Positions 16,413 to 25,338 of a stretch of 64,000 nt of DNA are shown in pieces (position 1 is the stretch's first letter; the number at the start of each line of letters is the position of its first letter). Source of the DNA: CAZNFR01 sp964572225 (GTDB taxonomy: Bacteria > Bacteroidota > Bacteroidia > Bacteroidales > GCA-2748055). The notes under the pieces were generated by a model, which was not told where the DNA came from, did no database searches, and was given only the letters and a program-made list of their open reading frames with translations. Location: contig CAZNFR010000001.1 in NCBI GenBank assembly GCA_964572225.1, positions 17,069-81,068 on the forward strand, given 5' to 3'. Both the position numbers and the translations under genes were made by a program.

Positions 16413-17168
16413 TTATTCCGCGTGAGTTTTCTCACGTATCCATTCGTAGCCTTTTTCTTCCAGCTCCAGAGCCAGTTCCTTCCCACCGGATTTCACGATC
16501 TTACCGTTAAAAAGAACGTGTACGTAATCCGGAATAATATATTCCAGCAGGCGTTGATAATGGGTGATGACGATGGTTGCATTTTCGGGGGTTTTCAGCT
16601 TGTTCACTCCGTTGGCTACCACTTTCAGGGCATCAATATCGAGTCCGGAATCGGTTTCATCAAGGATGGCCAGTTTCGGGTCCAGCAGGGCCATCTGGAA
16701 AATCTCGTTCTTCTTCTTTTCCCCACCCGAAAAGCCCTCATTAACAGAGCGATTGGTCAGATTGGAGTCGATCCCGACCAGGTCCTTTTTTTGATGCATC
16801 AGTTTCAGGAAGTCGCCTGCGGAAAGAGGTTCCTGATTCCGGTATTTTCTTTGTTCATTGATTGCGGTTCTCAGAAAGTTTACCATGCTGACCCCTGGTA
16901 TTTCAACCGGATACTGAAATCCAAGGAAGAGTCCTTTAAGAGCCCTTTCCTCGGGATCCATTTCCAGGAGGTTCTCCCCCAGGTAGTCCACGTTGCCATC
17001 GGTCACTTCCACATAGTCCCTGCCGGCAAGGGCAGAGGCCAGGGTGGATTTGCCGGATCCGTTGGGACCCATGATGGCATGAACCTCACCGGGTTTTACT
17101 TCAAGATTGATTCCTTTCAGGATCTGACGATCCTCAATACTGACTTGCAGGTTATTTATTTTAAGCAT
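16413..17168 (-). CDS. sufC: SufC ATPase
   Basis: 251-residue ABC-type ATPase of the SufBCD complex. Walker A is GPNGSGKST (34-42), the signature FSGGE is at 146-150, and Walker B LAILDE follows at about 167. The Lys-rich KKKNEIFQ after the signature is SufC-specific. It lies 19 bp downstream of sufB and upstream of sufD, giving the usual BCD order. Confidence 0.97.
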   Translation of the reverse strand: MLKINNLQVSIEDRQILKGINLEVKPGEVHAIMGPNGSGKSTLASALAGRDYVEVTDGNVDYLGENLLEMDPEERALKGLFLGFQYPVEIPGVSMVNFLRTAINEQRKYRNQEPLSAGDFLKLMHQKKDLVGIDSNLTNRSVNEGFSGGEKKKNEIFQMALLDPKLAILDETDSGLDIDALKVVANGVNKLKTPENATIVITHYQRLLEYIIPDYVHVLFNGKIVKSGGKELALELEEKGYEWIREKTHAE

Positions 17169-17187
17169 TCTGTGTATTTTAACTTTA

Positions 17188-18633
17188 TTATCCTACGCTG
17201 CCTTCCAGGGATATTGCCAGAAGTTTTTGTGCTTCAACGGCAAATTCCATGGGCAGTTTATTGAGTACTTCCTTGGCGTAACCATTTACGATCATTCCAA
17301 TCGCGGTTTCGGTATCGATTCCCCTCTGGTTACAATAGAATATCTGATCTTCCCCGATTTTTGAGGTAGTGGCCTCGTGCTCGATTTTGGAGCTTTGGTT
17401 ATCCGCTTCTATATAGGGAAAGGTATGGGCTCCGCATTTATCGCCCAGAAGCAGGGAATCGCACTGGGAAAAGTTCCGGGCATTTTCGGCTCCTTTCAGA
17501 ATCTTTACCAGTCCGCGATAGGAATTCTCGCTAAAACCGGCACTGATCCCCTTGGAAACGATCAGACTCCGGGTGTTTTTCCCGATATGGGTCATTTTCG
17601 AACCGGTATCGGCCTGCTGGCGGTTATTGGTAACAGCCACGGAATAAAATTCACCCGAAGAATTATCACCACGGAGAATGCAACTGGGATATTTCCAGGT
17701 AATGGCAGAACCGGTTTCTACCTGGGTCCATGAGATCTTGGAGTTATCTCCCCTGGCCATTCCTCTTTTGGTTACAAAATTATAAATGCCCCCTTTTCCG
17801 TCTTTATCACCCGGATACCAGTTCTGAACCGTAGAGTATTTTATTTCCGCATTTTCGAGTGCCACCAGCTCTACCACAGCAGCATGAAGCTGATTTTCAT
17901 CCCTCTGCGGAGCGGTGCAACCTTCAAGGTAACTCACATAACTGTTATCATCCGCGATCAGGAGGGTCCGTTCAAATTGTCCGGTATTCATGGCGTTTAT
18001 CCGGAAATAGGTGGAAAGTTCCATAGGACATCTGACCCCTTTGGGGACATAGCAAAAGGAGCCATCACTGAAGACTGCCGAGTTTAAAGTGGCAAAATAA
18101 TTATCCGTATACGGTACCACCGAACCCAGGTACTTTTTGACCAGATCGGGGTGGTTTTTTACCGCTTCGGAAAATGAGCAAAAAATGATGCCCAGCTCCG
18201 CCAGGGTTTCCTGAAATGTGGTTTTCACCGAAACACTGTCCATCACTGCATCTACTGCAACCCCTGCCAGTGCTTTCTGTTCCTCAAGAGGAATTCCCAG
18301 CTTGTTGAAGGTTTCCAGCAATTCCGGATCCACCTCATCCAAGCTGTTGTAGGTAGCTTTTCTTTTCGGGGCGGCATAGTAAATGATATCCTGGTAGTTG
18401 ATTTCGGGAAGCTTGAGATGAGGCCAGCGCGGCATTTTCATTTTGGTCCAGTGACGGTATGCCTTGAGCCGGAACTCAAGCATCCATTCCGGTTCTTCCT
18501 TTTTGGCAGATATCATCCGGATTACCTCTTCGTTCAGTCCCTTGGGTATGGTATCAATCTCAATATCTGTGTAAAATCCGTATTTGTACTCGCTCTGCGT
18601 TACTTTTTTCAATAATTTATCCTGTTCACTCAT
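17188..18633 (-). CDS. sufB: SufB scaffold subunit
   Basis: 481-residue SufB, the core on which Fe-S clusters are built. Characteristic segments are [59 protein letters not shown], and [20 protein letters not shown] near the C-terminus. It is the first gene of the sufBCDSE-DUF59-queG operon. A plausible promoter and a short inverted repeat lie in the 254-bp gap upstream. Confidence 0.97.
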   Translation of the reverse strand: MSEQDKLLKKVTQSEYKYGFYTDIEIDTIPKGLNEEVIRMISAKKEEPEWMLEFRLKAYRHWTKMKMPRWPHLKLPEINYQDIIYYAAPKRKATYNSLDEVDPELLETFNKLGIPLEEQKALAGVAVDAVMDSVSVKTTFQETLAELGIIFCSFSEAVKNHPDLVKKYLGSVVPYTDNYFATLNSAVFSDGSFCYVPKGVRCPMELSTYFRINAMNTGQFERTLLIADDNSYVSYLEGCTAPQRDENQLHAAVVELVALENAEIKYSTVQNWYPGDKDGKGGIYNFVTKRGMARGDNSKISWTQVETGSAITWKYPSCILRGDNSSGEFYSVAVTNNRQQADTGSKMTHIGKNTRSLIVSKGISAGFSENSYRGLVKILKGAENARNFSQCDSLLLGDKCGAHTFPYIEADNQSSKIEHEATTSKIGEDQIFYCNQRGIDTETAIGMIVNGYAKEVLNKLPMEFAVEAQKLLAISLEGSVG

Positions 18634-18691
18634 ATATCAATCCCATTTATTGAGAGTCTATAACTTATTTAGATTAAATTCAAATAGATGG

Positions 18692-18721
18692 TAAAGATAA
18701 CAAATTATATGCTGGATAAAA
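18692..18721 (-). promoter_or_regulatory. Candidate suf operon promoter
   Basis: On the minus strand, TTTT then an 18-bp spacer then TATCTTTA is close to the Bacteroidota TTTG-N19-TAnnTTTG consensus (one mismatch in each box). It would give a leader of about 50 nt ahead of sufB. Confidence 0.4.
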
Positions 18722-18753
18722 TGATATTTACCATGTTTTTCCAATGATATAAC

Positions 18754-18766
18754 AGGTGCCGCACCT
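18754..18766. promoter_or_regulatory. Inverted repeat upstream of suf promoter
   Basis: AGGTGCCGCACCT has two 6-bp perfect inverted arms around a single central base. It lies about 33 bp upstream of the candidate suf -33 region. It may be a regulator site; no regulator gene is adjacent. Confidence 0.3.
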
Positions 18767-18810
18767 AAAGGTTTAAAGCCGGGGAGAGAGGGGCCTTTCG
18801 GAATGGGATA

Positions 18811-18858
18811 GACTAAAAAACCGGAAGGGTCCTACGTTAGTCAGAACCCTTCCGGTTA
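18811..18858 (-). terminator. Intrinsic terminator of the coiled-coil/CHAD unit
   Basis: A 12-bp perfect stem (AACCGGAAGGGT at 18819-18830 pairing with ACCCTTCCGGTT at 18846-18857) with a 15-nt loop. On the minus strand it is followed by a T run (complement of 18815-18820). It ends transcription 30 bp downstream of the gene that ends at 18888. Confidence 0.85.
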
Positions 18859-18887
18859 TACCAAACCTTCAATAATGGGATGCAGGA

Positions 18888-19712
18888 TTATTTTGTTCCC
18901 TGTTTCTGGGTTACTTTAGCCCGGGTATTTGCCGCAGGTTTTTTGGTAACCGTTCTTTTGGCCACCGGTTTTTTATCTTCTGTCTTTGGTTTGGATGTTC
19001 TGGAGGCTGGCCGAGGCGGGGTTTTTCTTTCCGGAGCGGGCGGATTCAGTGCATTTTTATAGGAAGTGTAGAAATTCGGATCGGAGAATTCAAAAATACT
19101 CATAAACATGTGGAATCTTTCCCTGATCAGTTCCTCGCTGGCTTTTACCAGGGAAATAATTTCGCTTCCTGCTTTTTCTACAAGCTCATTTTCCTCCTGA
19201 AGATTTTGCTTAAGGTCCACCAGTTCATCCCGGTCTTCCCTCAGTTTTTCGATCAGGCCCATGCTTAATCCGTAGCTGCCAAGTTTATCATCCTGTTCAT
19301 TTTCCTGTTGCTTATTGAATTTTTTCTCCAGGTAACCGGCAACTTCATCTACATGAGCAACCAGGCCCTTATTTTTCAGGTCCTCCAGATTTTTCCTGGA
19401 TTTATCCAGTTTTTTCCGCAGGCCTTTCTTTTTATTATCGAGAGCGTAAAGAGTTAGCAGGTTGGTAACCGGAATAAGTTTCGTGATGATATTGTTCCTG
19501 CAGGCTTCCAGTTTAAGCTGAAGGGTATTCAGATCTTTTCCGGCAGTTTCTTCGAGATCATCGATTTTCTTCAGATTGTGAACGAACTCATCGTAGCTTG
19601 TTCTGAATTTTTCGATATCTCCCCATTTATCCAGGTTTTTTTCCATAACCTGGTATAAACGTCTGAAATTACTGATTTTTTCGTTTGTTTTTGTTTCCAT
19701 CTTATGATTCAT
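18888..19712 (-). CDS. Coiled-coil protein with histone-H1-like basic tail
   Basis: I do not recognise a named family. The first ~210 of 274 residues are highly charged, heptad-rich helices (for example KKGLRKKLDKSRKNLEDLKNK and EKLREDRDELVDLKQNLQEE). From about residue 220 the sequence becomes a Pro/Ala/Lys/Thr-rich, disordered basic tail (PAPERKTPPRPASRTSKPK, then KKPVAKRTVTKKPAA) ending in QKQGTK. That tail resembles histone-H1-like or lysine-rich DNA- or polyanion-binding tails. There is no signal peptide. It lies 17 bp downstream of a CHAD gene and is closed by a strong terminator, so the two form a bicistronic unit. Confidence 0.7.
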   Translation of the reverse strand: MNHKMETKTNEKISNFRRLYQVMEKNLDKWGDIEKFRTSYDEFVHNLKKIDDLEETAGKDLNTLQLKLEACRNNIITKLIPVTNLLTLYALDNKKKGLRKKLDKSRKNLEDLKNKGLVAHVDEVAGYLEKKFNKQQENEQDDKLGSYGLSMGLIEKLREDRDELVDLKQNLQEENELVEKAGSEIISLVKASEELIRERFHMFMSIFEFSDPNFYTSYKNALNPPAPERKTPPRPASRTSKPKTEDKKPVAKRTVTKKPAANTRAKVTQKQGTK

Positions 19713-19729
19713 GTGTGTTAAATTTTCAG

Positions 19730-20653
19730 TTAAAGGACCTGATTTACTTTCAGGACCAGGGATAGTTCCCAGTATTTTTTAATTTTCTTTACAAACATTC
19801 CCGGTTTGTCCATGTAAAACTTCTCTGCTTCCAAAAGCGCAGAATTCAGGTGTTCCTGGGCTAGTTGGGTGTAGTATTCTTCTATTTCGCCAGCCTTTTC
19901 TTTTTGGTTAAGGTAAAAGGATTCTGCTTTGAATTTTTCGAGAAAAAGAGTAATATCCCGGTAAAGGCCAAGATCGTCAGATAATTTGTCGAGGGTATTT
20001 TCGTAGGCCCCGATCAGTTTTGGATAAACCGGTTGCAGGAGCTGCATATGATACCAGAGATACTTCGAACGTTTTCTGAGATTGTGGATTGTCTCACTGT
20101 CCTTTTCCCTGCGCAGTTTTTTGAGGTATTTCCTTCCCTGACGGTATATGCGTTTGAGTCCGCCGGAAATAATCCGGAAACCCTGGTTTTCAGCCGTCAG
20201 ATTTGTAAATCTGGGTATGCAGGAGTTCAGTTCCCCGCTTATGGCGAATAGTTTTTTTGTGTTTGAGCCCTTACCTGTAAGTACGGATTTTTCATTTTCA
20301 AGTTTACTCAGAAAATCAAGGAAAGCCTTGTTCTCTTCCAGATCGGGAATGACCTGTTTCAAGAAATCTCCTCTTTCAAAAATAACCCCTGCATCTCTGG
20401 CCGGGGAAAGCGATGCGCCCAGGTCCCTGAAAAATACGTTTTCACGATAGTAATTACTGTATCCTATGGAATCACGGACAAGCCTGAGGACGGCCCGTAT
20501 CCTTTTGAAGCATTTTCTGGATTCATGGATCCGTTGGTCGACATCCATGCCGGTATCGCCCAGAATTTCCCTGCTACTCCGGATCTGTTCAAGGATAACC
20601 TGCCTTACTTCATCTTTTATATCGGTCTCGGAACGGATTTGATAATTTATCAT
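19730..20653 (-). CDS. CHAD domain protein
   Basis: 307-residue all-helical CHAD (conserved histidine alpha-helical domain) protein. The family features are repeated helices with basic and His residues, here VDQRIHESRKCFKRIRAVLR and TIHNLRKRSKYLWYHMQLL. CHAD proteins bind inorganic polyphosphate through this basic channel, and some localise to polyphosphate granules. No CYTH (triphosphatase) domain is fused. It heads a two-gene unit with the coiled-coil protein downstream. The family call is firm; a polyphosphate role is inferred. Confidence 0.9.
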   Translation of the reverse strand: MINYQIRSETDIKDEVRQVILEQIRSSREILGDTGMDVDQRIHESRKCFKRIRAVLRLVRDSIGYSNYYRENVFFRDLGASLSPARDAGVIFERGDFLKQVIPDLEENKAFLDFLSKLENEKSVLTGKGSNTKKLFAISGELNSCIPRFTNLTAENQGFRIISGGLKRIYRQGRKYLKKLRREKDSETIHNLRKRSKYLWYHMQLLQPVYPKLIGAYENTLDKLSDDLGLYRDITLFLEKFKAESFYLNQKEKAGEIEEYYTQLAQEHLNSALLEAEKFYMDKPGMFVKKIKKYWELSLVLKVNQVL

Positions 20654-20799
20654 ATCCGGTAGTACATAGGTTTAAATTAATGTACAAATGTAAATTGATA
20701 ATAATTATTTAACAAACAGATAACAGAAAATTAACATTGAAAAATTGGACTCTAATTGCTAAATGTCAGACATTCAATATTATAACAGTAATTTCCGGA

Positions 20800-20830
20800 T
20801 GTGTTTATTGATTGAAAATCCCTACCTTCG
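20800..20830 (+). promoter_or_regulatory. Candidate thiL promoter
   Basis: TGTG, a 19-bp spacer and TACCTTCG (20823-20830) deviate from TTTG-N19-TAnnTTTG by one base in each box. The start codon is 19 bp downstream, giving a short leader. Confidence 0.4.
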
Positions 20831-20848
20831 CATTTTAAGTCTTAAGTT

Positions 20849-21886
20849 ATGGATGAAAACACCAAACCTGTCAGTCTGTCTGAGATTGGAGAATTTACTC
20901 TCATAGAAAAACTAACCTCAAAAATTAGCCTGCGTCATAAATCAACCCTGAGGGGGGTTGGCGATGATGCGGCTGTATTGGCTTCCGGAGCCGACCGGGT
21001 AAAGGTGGTCACAACCGACATGTTGACCGAGGGGATACATTTTGATCTTATGTACACACCCTTAAAGCATTTAGGTTACAAAGCGGTGATCAGCAATGTT
21101 AGCGATGTCCTCGCCATGAACGCGGAACCCATGCAGATCACGGTATCTCTGGCTGTTTCCTCCAAATTCTCCCTAGAGGCAGTGGAGGAGTTATACGAGG
21201 GAATTCATCTGGCATGTGAAACCTACCATGTTGATCTTGTGGGGGGTGATACGGTTTCCTCCCTTACCGGTCTTACGATCTCGGTTACGGCCATCGGGGA
21301 GGTGGAAAAGTCGGAAGTCAGATACCGCAATACAGCCCGCGAAAATGATCTGATCTGTGTTTCGGGCGATCTTGGGGGAGCTTACCTGGGATTGCAAATA
21401 TTGGAAAGGGAGAAGCGGCTTTACGAGGAGGATCCCACAGTTCAGCCCGAGCTGGAGGGTTATGATTACATACTGGAAAGGCAATTGAAGCCGGAAGCGC
21501 GGACAGATATTCGTCAACTACTTATAGACAGGGGCATTCAAACAACCGCCATGATTGATATTTCGGACGGACTTGCTTCGGATCTGATTCATATCTGCAA
21601 ACAGTCGGCCATCGGATGTCAGATTTACCATGATCGCATTCCCATTTCGGAGGACACGGTTAAAGCGGCCAGGGAGATGGAAATAGAGCCTTTGATCTGT
21701 GCTCTTCACGGGGGGGAGGATTATGAACTTCTGTTCACGGCTCCCTTGTCGGAATACGATAAGTTAAAGGATATTCAGGAGATCAGCATCATTGGCAATA
21801 TGCAGGGGGAAAAGGCGTTGATCATAACCGACGATGGTTCCGGCGCCGAGTTGGTTGCTCAGGGCTGGGACCCGGAAGCAGAATAA
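20849..21886 (+). CDS. thiL: Thiamine-monophosphate kinase
   Basis: 345-residue ThiL, which phosphorylates thiamine monophosphate to the active diphosphate cofactor. The ATP/Mg site GVGDDAAVL and the TTDMLTEGIHFDLMYT motif are near the N-terminus; later come SLTGLTISVTAIGEV, MIDISDGLASDLIHIC and LHGGEDYELLF. All are typical of the AIR-synthase-like family. The gene is alone on the plus strand and ends only 5 bp before the convergent lpxA end. Confidence 0.95.
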   Translation: MDENTKPVSLSEIGEFTLIEKLTSKISLRHKSTLRGVGDDAAVLASGADRVKVVTTDMLTEGIHFDLMYTPLKHLGYKAVISNVSDVLAMNAEPMQITVSLAVSSKFSLEAVEELYEGIHLACETYHVDLVGGDTVSSLTGLTISVTAIGEVEKSEVRYRNTARENDLICVSGDLGGAYLGLQILEREKRLYEEDPTVQPELEGYDYILERQLKPEARTDIRQLLIDRGIQTTAMIDISDGLASDLIHICKQSAIGCQIYHDRIPISEDTVKAAREMEIEPLICALHGGEDYELLFTAPLSEYDKLKDIQEISIIGNMQGEKALIITDDGSGAELVAQGWDPEAE

Positions 21887-21891
21887 GAACC

Positions 21892-22683
21892 TTATTGTCC
21901 GTTGCCGGTAAGGTATCCACGGATAATTCCCCTTTTGGAATTTCTCACAAAAAGAAGAATTTCGTCTCTTTCCTTTGAGGCCGGAAGATTGGTTTCAATA
22001 AAATCCAGTGCATCGGAAATATTGAGGTTCCTTTGGTAGATAATGCGGTAGATCTCCTGGATTTCGTAAATAATGTCGTTTTCAAAATTCCTTCTTCTGA
22101 GTCCCACCGAGTTGATCCCTGTATAGGCAAGGGGTTCGCGTCCTGCGAGAATAAAGGGAGGAACATCCTTGTTTACTTTACTGCCTCCCTGGATCATAAC
22201 GTGTGAACCAATTTTTACAAACTGGTGGACCAGGGTTCCGGGAGAGATGATGGCGAAGGGATCGACTTCCACTTCCCCTGCAAGTCCGGCGTAACTCCCA
22301 AGGATGCAGTTATTGCTTATGACACAATCGTGGGCAACATGGGTATAGGACATAAGAAGACAGTTGCTTCCTATGCTTGTTTTGCCCTTGGCGTTGGTGC
22401 CCCGGTTAACGGTGGCATATTCATGGATCTTCACATTGTCACCGATCTCCACCAGGGAATATTCTCCCTGGAATTTCAGATCCTGGGGTTCACCGGCGAT
22501 TACTGCCCCGGGGTAGATTTTACAGTTTTTACCGATGCGGGCACCGTTCTTTATGACCACATTGGGTCCGATCTCGGTGCCATCTCCTATTTCGACGTCC
22601 TGTTGAATTGTGACGAAAGAATCAATTTTAACATCGTTCCCGATCTTTGCATCAGGGTGGATGTTAGTTTGCGGGTATTTCAT
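21892..22683 (-). CDS. lpxA: UDP-N-acetylglucosamine acyltransferase
   Basis: 263-residue LpxA, catalysing the first step of lipid A synthesis. A left-handed beta-helix of hexapeptide repeats fills residues 1 to about 190, with the catalytic His in the MSYTHVAHDCVIS segment and IQGGSKVNKDVPPFI in the substrate region. A helical C-terminal domain (GLRRRNFENDIIYEIQEIYRI) completes it. It starts 10 bp after lpxC-fabZ in the same operon. Confidence 0.96.
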   Translation of the reverse strand: MKYPQTNIHPDAKIGNDVKIDSFVTIQQDVEIGDGTEIGPNVVIKNGARIGKNCKIYPGAVIAGEPQDLKFQGEYSLVEIGDNVKIHEYATVNRGTNAKGKTSIGSNCLLMSYTHVAHDCVISNNCILGSYAGLAGEVEVDPFAIISPGTLVHQFVKIGSHVMIQGGSKVNKDVPPFILAGREPLAYTGINSVGLRRRNFENDIIYEIQEIYRIIYQRNLNISDALDFIETNLPASKERDEILLFVRNSKRGIIRGYLTGNGQ

Positions 22684-22693
22684 AGTGGGTATC

Positions 22694-24091
22694 TTAACCT
22701 TTTACTTTAACGATTTGTGCCATTAATTCTCCTTCGATAACCATATTATCCCCCACATAACCTTCGCCGTACATAAGTGCAATTCCTCTGCGAATGGGTT
22801 CCAGCAGGGTCATTTTAATGATCAGAGTATCACCGGGTACCACTTTGCGTTTAAATCTTACTTTATCCACTTTCAGAAAATAGGTAAGATAATTTTCAGG
22901 ATCCTCCACCGTATTCAGAACCAGGATTCCGCCAACCTGGGCCATGACTTCGATCTGAAGCACGCCCGGCATTACGGGTTCTCCGGGGAAGTGTCCCTGA
23001 AAGAAATTCTCGTTCATGCTTACATTCTTGATCCCGATCACTTCTTTAGCGGATCTTTTGATGATTTTGTCGACCAGGAGGAAAGGATAACGGTGTGGCA
23101 GGGTTTCGGTTATCCTCACAATATCGTCGACCGGCTCTGTGTTGGGGTCATAAACGGGAATGTCTTTTCTGGCTTTTTGTTTTTTAGCCATCTGCCTCAG
23201 GATCCTGGCAAATTCCGTATTTGCGTGGTGTCCGGGTCTTTGGGCGATGATCTTCCCTTTGAAGGGCATTCCGATAAGTGCCAGATCACCGATCATATCG
23301 AGTAATTTATGGCGGGCGGGTTCATTGGGAAAGTGAAGGTCAATATTATTCAATACTCCTTCGGGTTTGACCTTGATTTTGGGTTTATTGAATAGTTCTG
23401 CCAGCCGGTCCAGTTCATCCTGTCCTACCTGTCGGTCCATAATAACAATCGCATTATCGAGGTCTCCTCCTTTGATCAGGTTATTAGCAGCCAGAAATTC
23501 CAGCTCGTGAAGGAAAACAAAAGTCCGGCAGGGTGCAATCTCTTCGGGGAATTTATCCATATCATCCAGGGTTGCGTACTGGTTTCCGAGGACTTTGGAG
23601 TTGTAGTCGATCAGGATATTCATGCTCAGGTCCTCATCGGGGTAGGCGATAATATGGATCCCTTTTTCTTCGTCGTAATATTCCACCTTTTCACTGGGGG
23701 TAAAATATACCTTTTCTGCTTCCTGCTCCACGATCCCGGCTTTCAGGATGGCTTTGGTGTATTCAATAGAGCTGCCGTCCAGGATAGGCGCTTCCGGTCC
23801 GGTGGCTTCAATAAGTACATTGTCCAGTCCCAGTCCTGCGCAGGCAGCCAGGCAATGCTCAATGGTAGAGATTCTGGCCCCGTTTTCCTCCAGGGTTGTC
23901 CCTCTGGATGTGTCGGTTACGTTTTCGGCTATGGCTCTGATGGTGGGCTTTTCGGGAAGGTCAGTACGCTGGAAGAGAAATCCGTGATTTACCCCGGCAG
24001 GTTTTAACTTAAACTCGACCATTAAACCTGTGTGAAGTCCCTTACCCTTCAGGCTTACTTCCTTTTTTAAGGTTTTTTGTTTTTGTGACAT
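22694..24091 (-). CDS. lpxC-fabZ: Bifunctional LpxC / FabZ fusion
   Basis: 465-residue fusion of two enzymes usually encoded separately. Residues 1 to about 300 are LpxC, the zinc deacetylase that commits UDP-GlcNAc to lipid A. It shows STIEHCLAACAG with a zinc His and ARHKLLDMIGDLALIG near the end. Residues from about 315 are FabZ, the 3-hydroxyacyl-ACP dehydratase, with HRYPFLLVDKI and the catalytic NFFQGHFPGEPVMPG followed by LQIEVMAQ. This fusion is well known in Bacteroidota and links lipid A with fatty acid synthesis. Gene order is lpxD, lpxC-fabZ, lpxA. Confidence 0.96.
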   Translation of the reverse strand: MSQKQKTLKKEVSLKGKGLHTGLMVEFKLKPAGVNHGFLFQRTDLPEKPTIRAIAENVTDTSRGTTLEENGARISTIEHCLAACAGLGLDNVLIEATGPEAPILDGSSIEYTKAILKAGIVEQEAEKVYFTPSEKVEYYDEEKGIHIIAYPDEDLSMNILIDYNSKVLGNQYATLDDMDKFPEEIAPCRTFVFLHELEFLAANNLIKGGDLDNAIVIMDRQVGQDELDRLAELFNKPKIKVKPEGVLNNIDLHFPNEPARHKLLDMIGDLALIGMPFKGKIIAQRPGHHANTEFARILRQMAKKQKARKDIPVYDPNTEPVDDIVRITETLPHRYPFLLVDKIIKRSAKEVIGIKNVSMNENFFQGHFPGEPVMPGVLQIEVMAQVGGILVLNTVEDPENYLTYFLKVDKVRFKRKVVPGDTLIIKMTLLEPIRRGIALMYGEGYVGDNMVIEGELMAQIVKVKG

Positions 24092-24213
24092 AGTTTACGA
24101 AAAAGATCAGAATAAAATCGCGGCAATATACAAAAAATCAACTAACCGATTGCTTCAGATTATTTAATTCGAATTGAATTCCTTGCTGAATAATGCTTTC
24201 GGAATATCCTTAT

Positions 24214-25266
24214 TTATTCGTTCGAAGGCTTATCCTCAATTTTTAACTTATTTATTTCTTTTTCCAGTTCGTATATCTTTCGGTATAGTTCGGGAAGTTT
24301 GGTAAAGATGCTATAGGCTTTAAAGTACTCGCGGGCTTTCATGGTGGGAGAGCCCTGTAGCATCTCACCGTCTTCCACATCCTTAATCACACCCGATTGT
24401 CCGCCGATCTTCACATTGTCTCCGATTTTCAGGTGGCCGATTATTCCGACCTGGGCTGCCAGCATGTTATTTTTTCCCACTTTGGTTGAACCTGCAATCC
24501 CGGCCTGGGCTGCCATTACCGTATTCTCGCCGACTTCCACATTATGGGCGATCTGGATGAGGTTATCCAGTTTTACGCCCTTTCGGATTATGGTGGATCC
24601 CATGGTAGCCCGGTCAACCGTTGTATTTGCCCCGATTTCCACATTATCTTCGAGCACCACATTTCCGATCTGGGGAATTTTTTTGTATTCGTTGTTTTCG
24701 CCCGGGGCAAATCCAAACCCATCGGCACCGATCACTGCCCCTGAGTGGATCACGCAATTTTTTCCGATCTTGCAGCCTTCATAGATCTTCACTCCCGCAT
24801 AGATCAGGGTACCTTCTCCTATGCTAACATTGTTACCGATGTACACCTGGGGATAAAGTTTTACATGGTCTCCAATAACGGCATTTTCGGAAACCACGGT
24901 AAACTCACCTATGTAGATATTCTCACCCAGGCGTGCAGATTCATGTAAGCTCACATTGGCCGAGGTTCCACTTTTGGAGGGTTTGGACTGCTGGTACATA
25001 TCCAGCAGGCTGGCAAAGGCTTGGTAGGCATTTTCCACCCGGATTAGGGTAGGTTTAATCTCTTTTTCCGGTTTAAAGTCTTTATTGACCAGTACAATGG
25101 AGGCTTCCGTTTCATAGATGAATTTTTCGTATTTTGGGTTGGCAAGGAAAGCCAGGGTCCCCGGTTTTCCATCTTCGATCCCGGAAACATTGTTCACTTC
25201 GGTTTCCGGATCTCCATCCACTGTTCCTTTAAGAAATTCGGCTATGGTATGGGCTTTGAAGTTCAT
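24214..25266 (-). CDS. lpxD: UDP-3-O-acylglucosamine N-acyltransferase
   Basis: 350-residue LpxD, the N-acylation step of lipid A synthesis. An N-terminal uridine-binding domain (about 1-100, with [20 protein letters not shown]) precedes a long hexapeptide-repeat helix. The catalytic His is in [17 protein letters not shown], and a C-terminal helix follows. The gene is separated from lpxC-fabZ by 122 bp and from the HD hydrolase upstream by 72 bp. Confidence 0.96.
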   Translation of the reverse strand: MNFKAHTIAEFLKGTVDGDPETEVNNVSGIEDGKPGTLAFLANPKYEKFIYETEASIVLVNKDFKPEKEIKPTLIRVENAYQAFASLLDMYQQSKPSKSGTSANVSLHESARLGENIYIGEFTVVSENAVIGDHVKLYPQVYIGNNVSIGEGTLIYAGVKIYEGCKIGKNCVIHSGAVIGADGFGFAPGENNEYKKIPQIGNVVLEDNVEIGANTTVDRATMGSTIIRKGVKLDNLIQIAHNVEVGENTVMAAQAGIAGSTKVGKNNMLAAQVGIIGHLKIGDNVKIGGQSGVIKDVEDGEMLQGSPTMKAREYFKAYSIFTKLPELYRKIYELEKEINKLKIEDKPSNE

Positions 25267-25338
25267 GGTATGGTTTTATTTTTGATTGAAAGGGTCTGGA
25301 AAACCCCCGACAAAGCTAATTATTTATTGCAAATCGCT

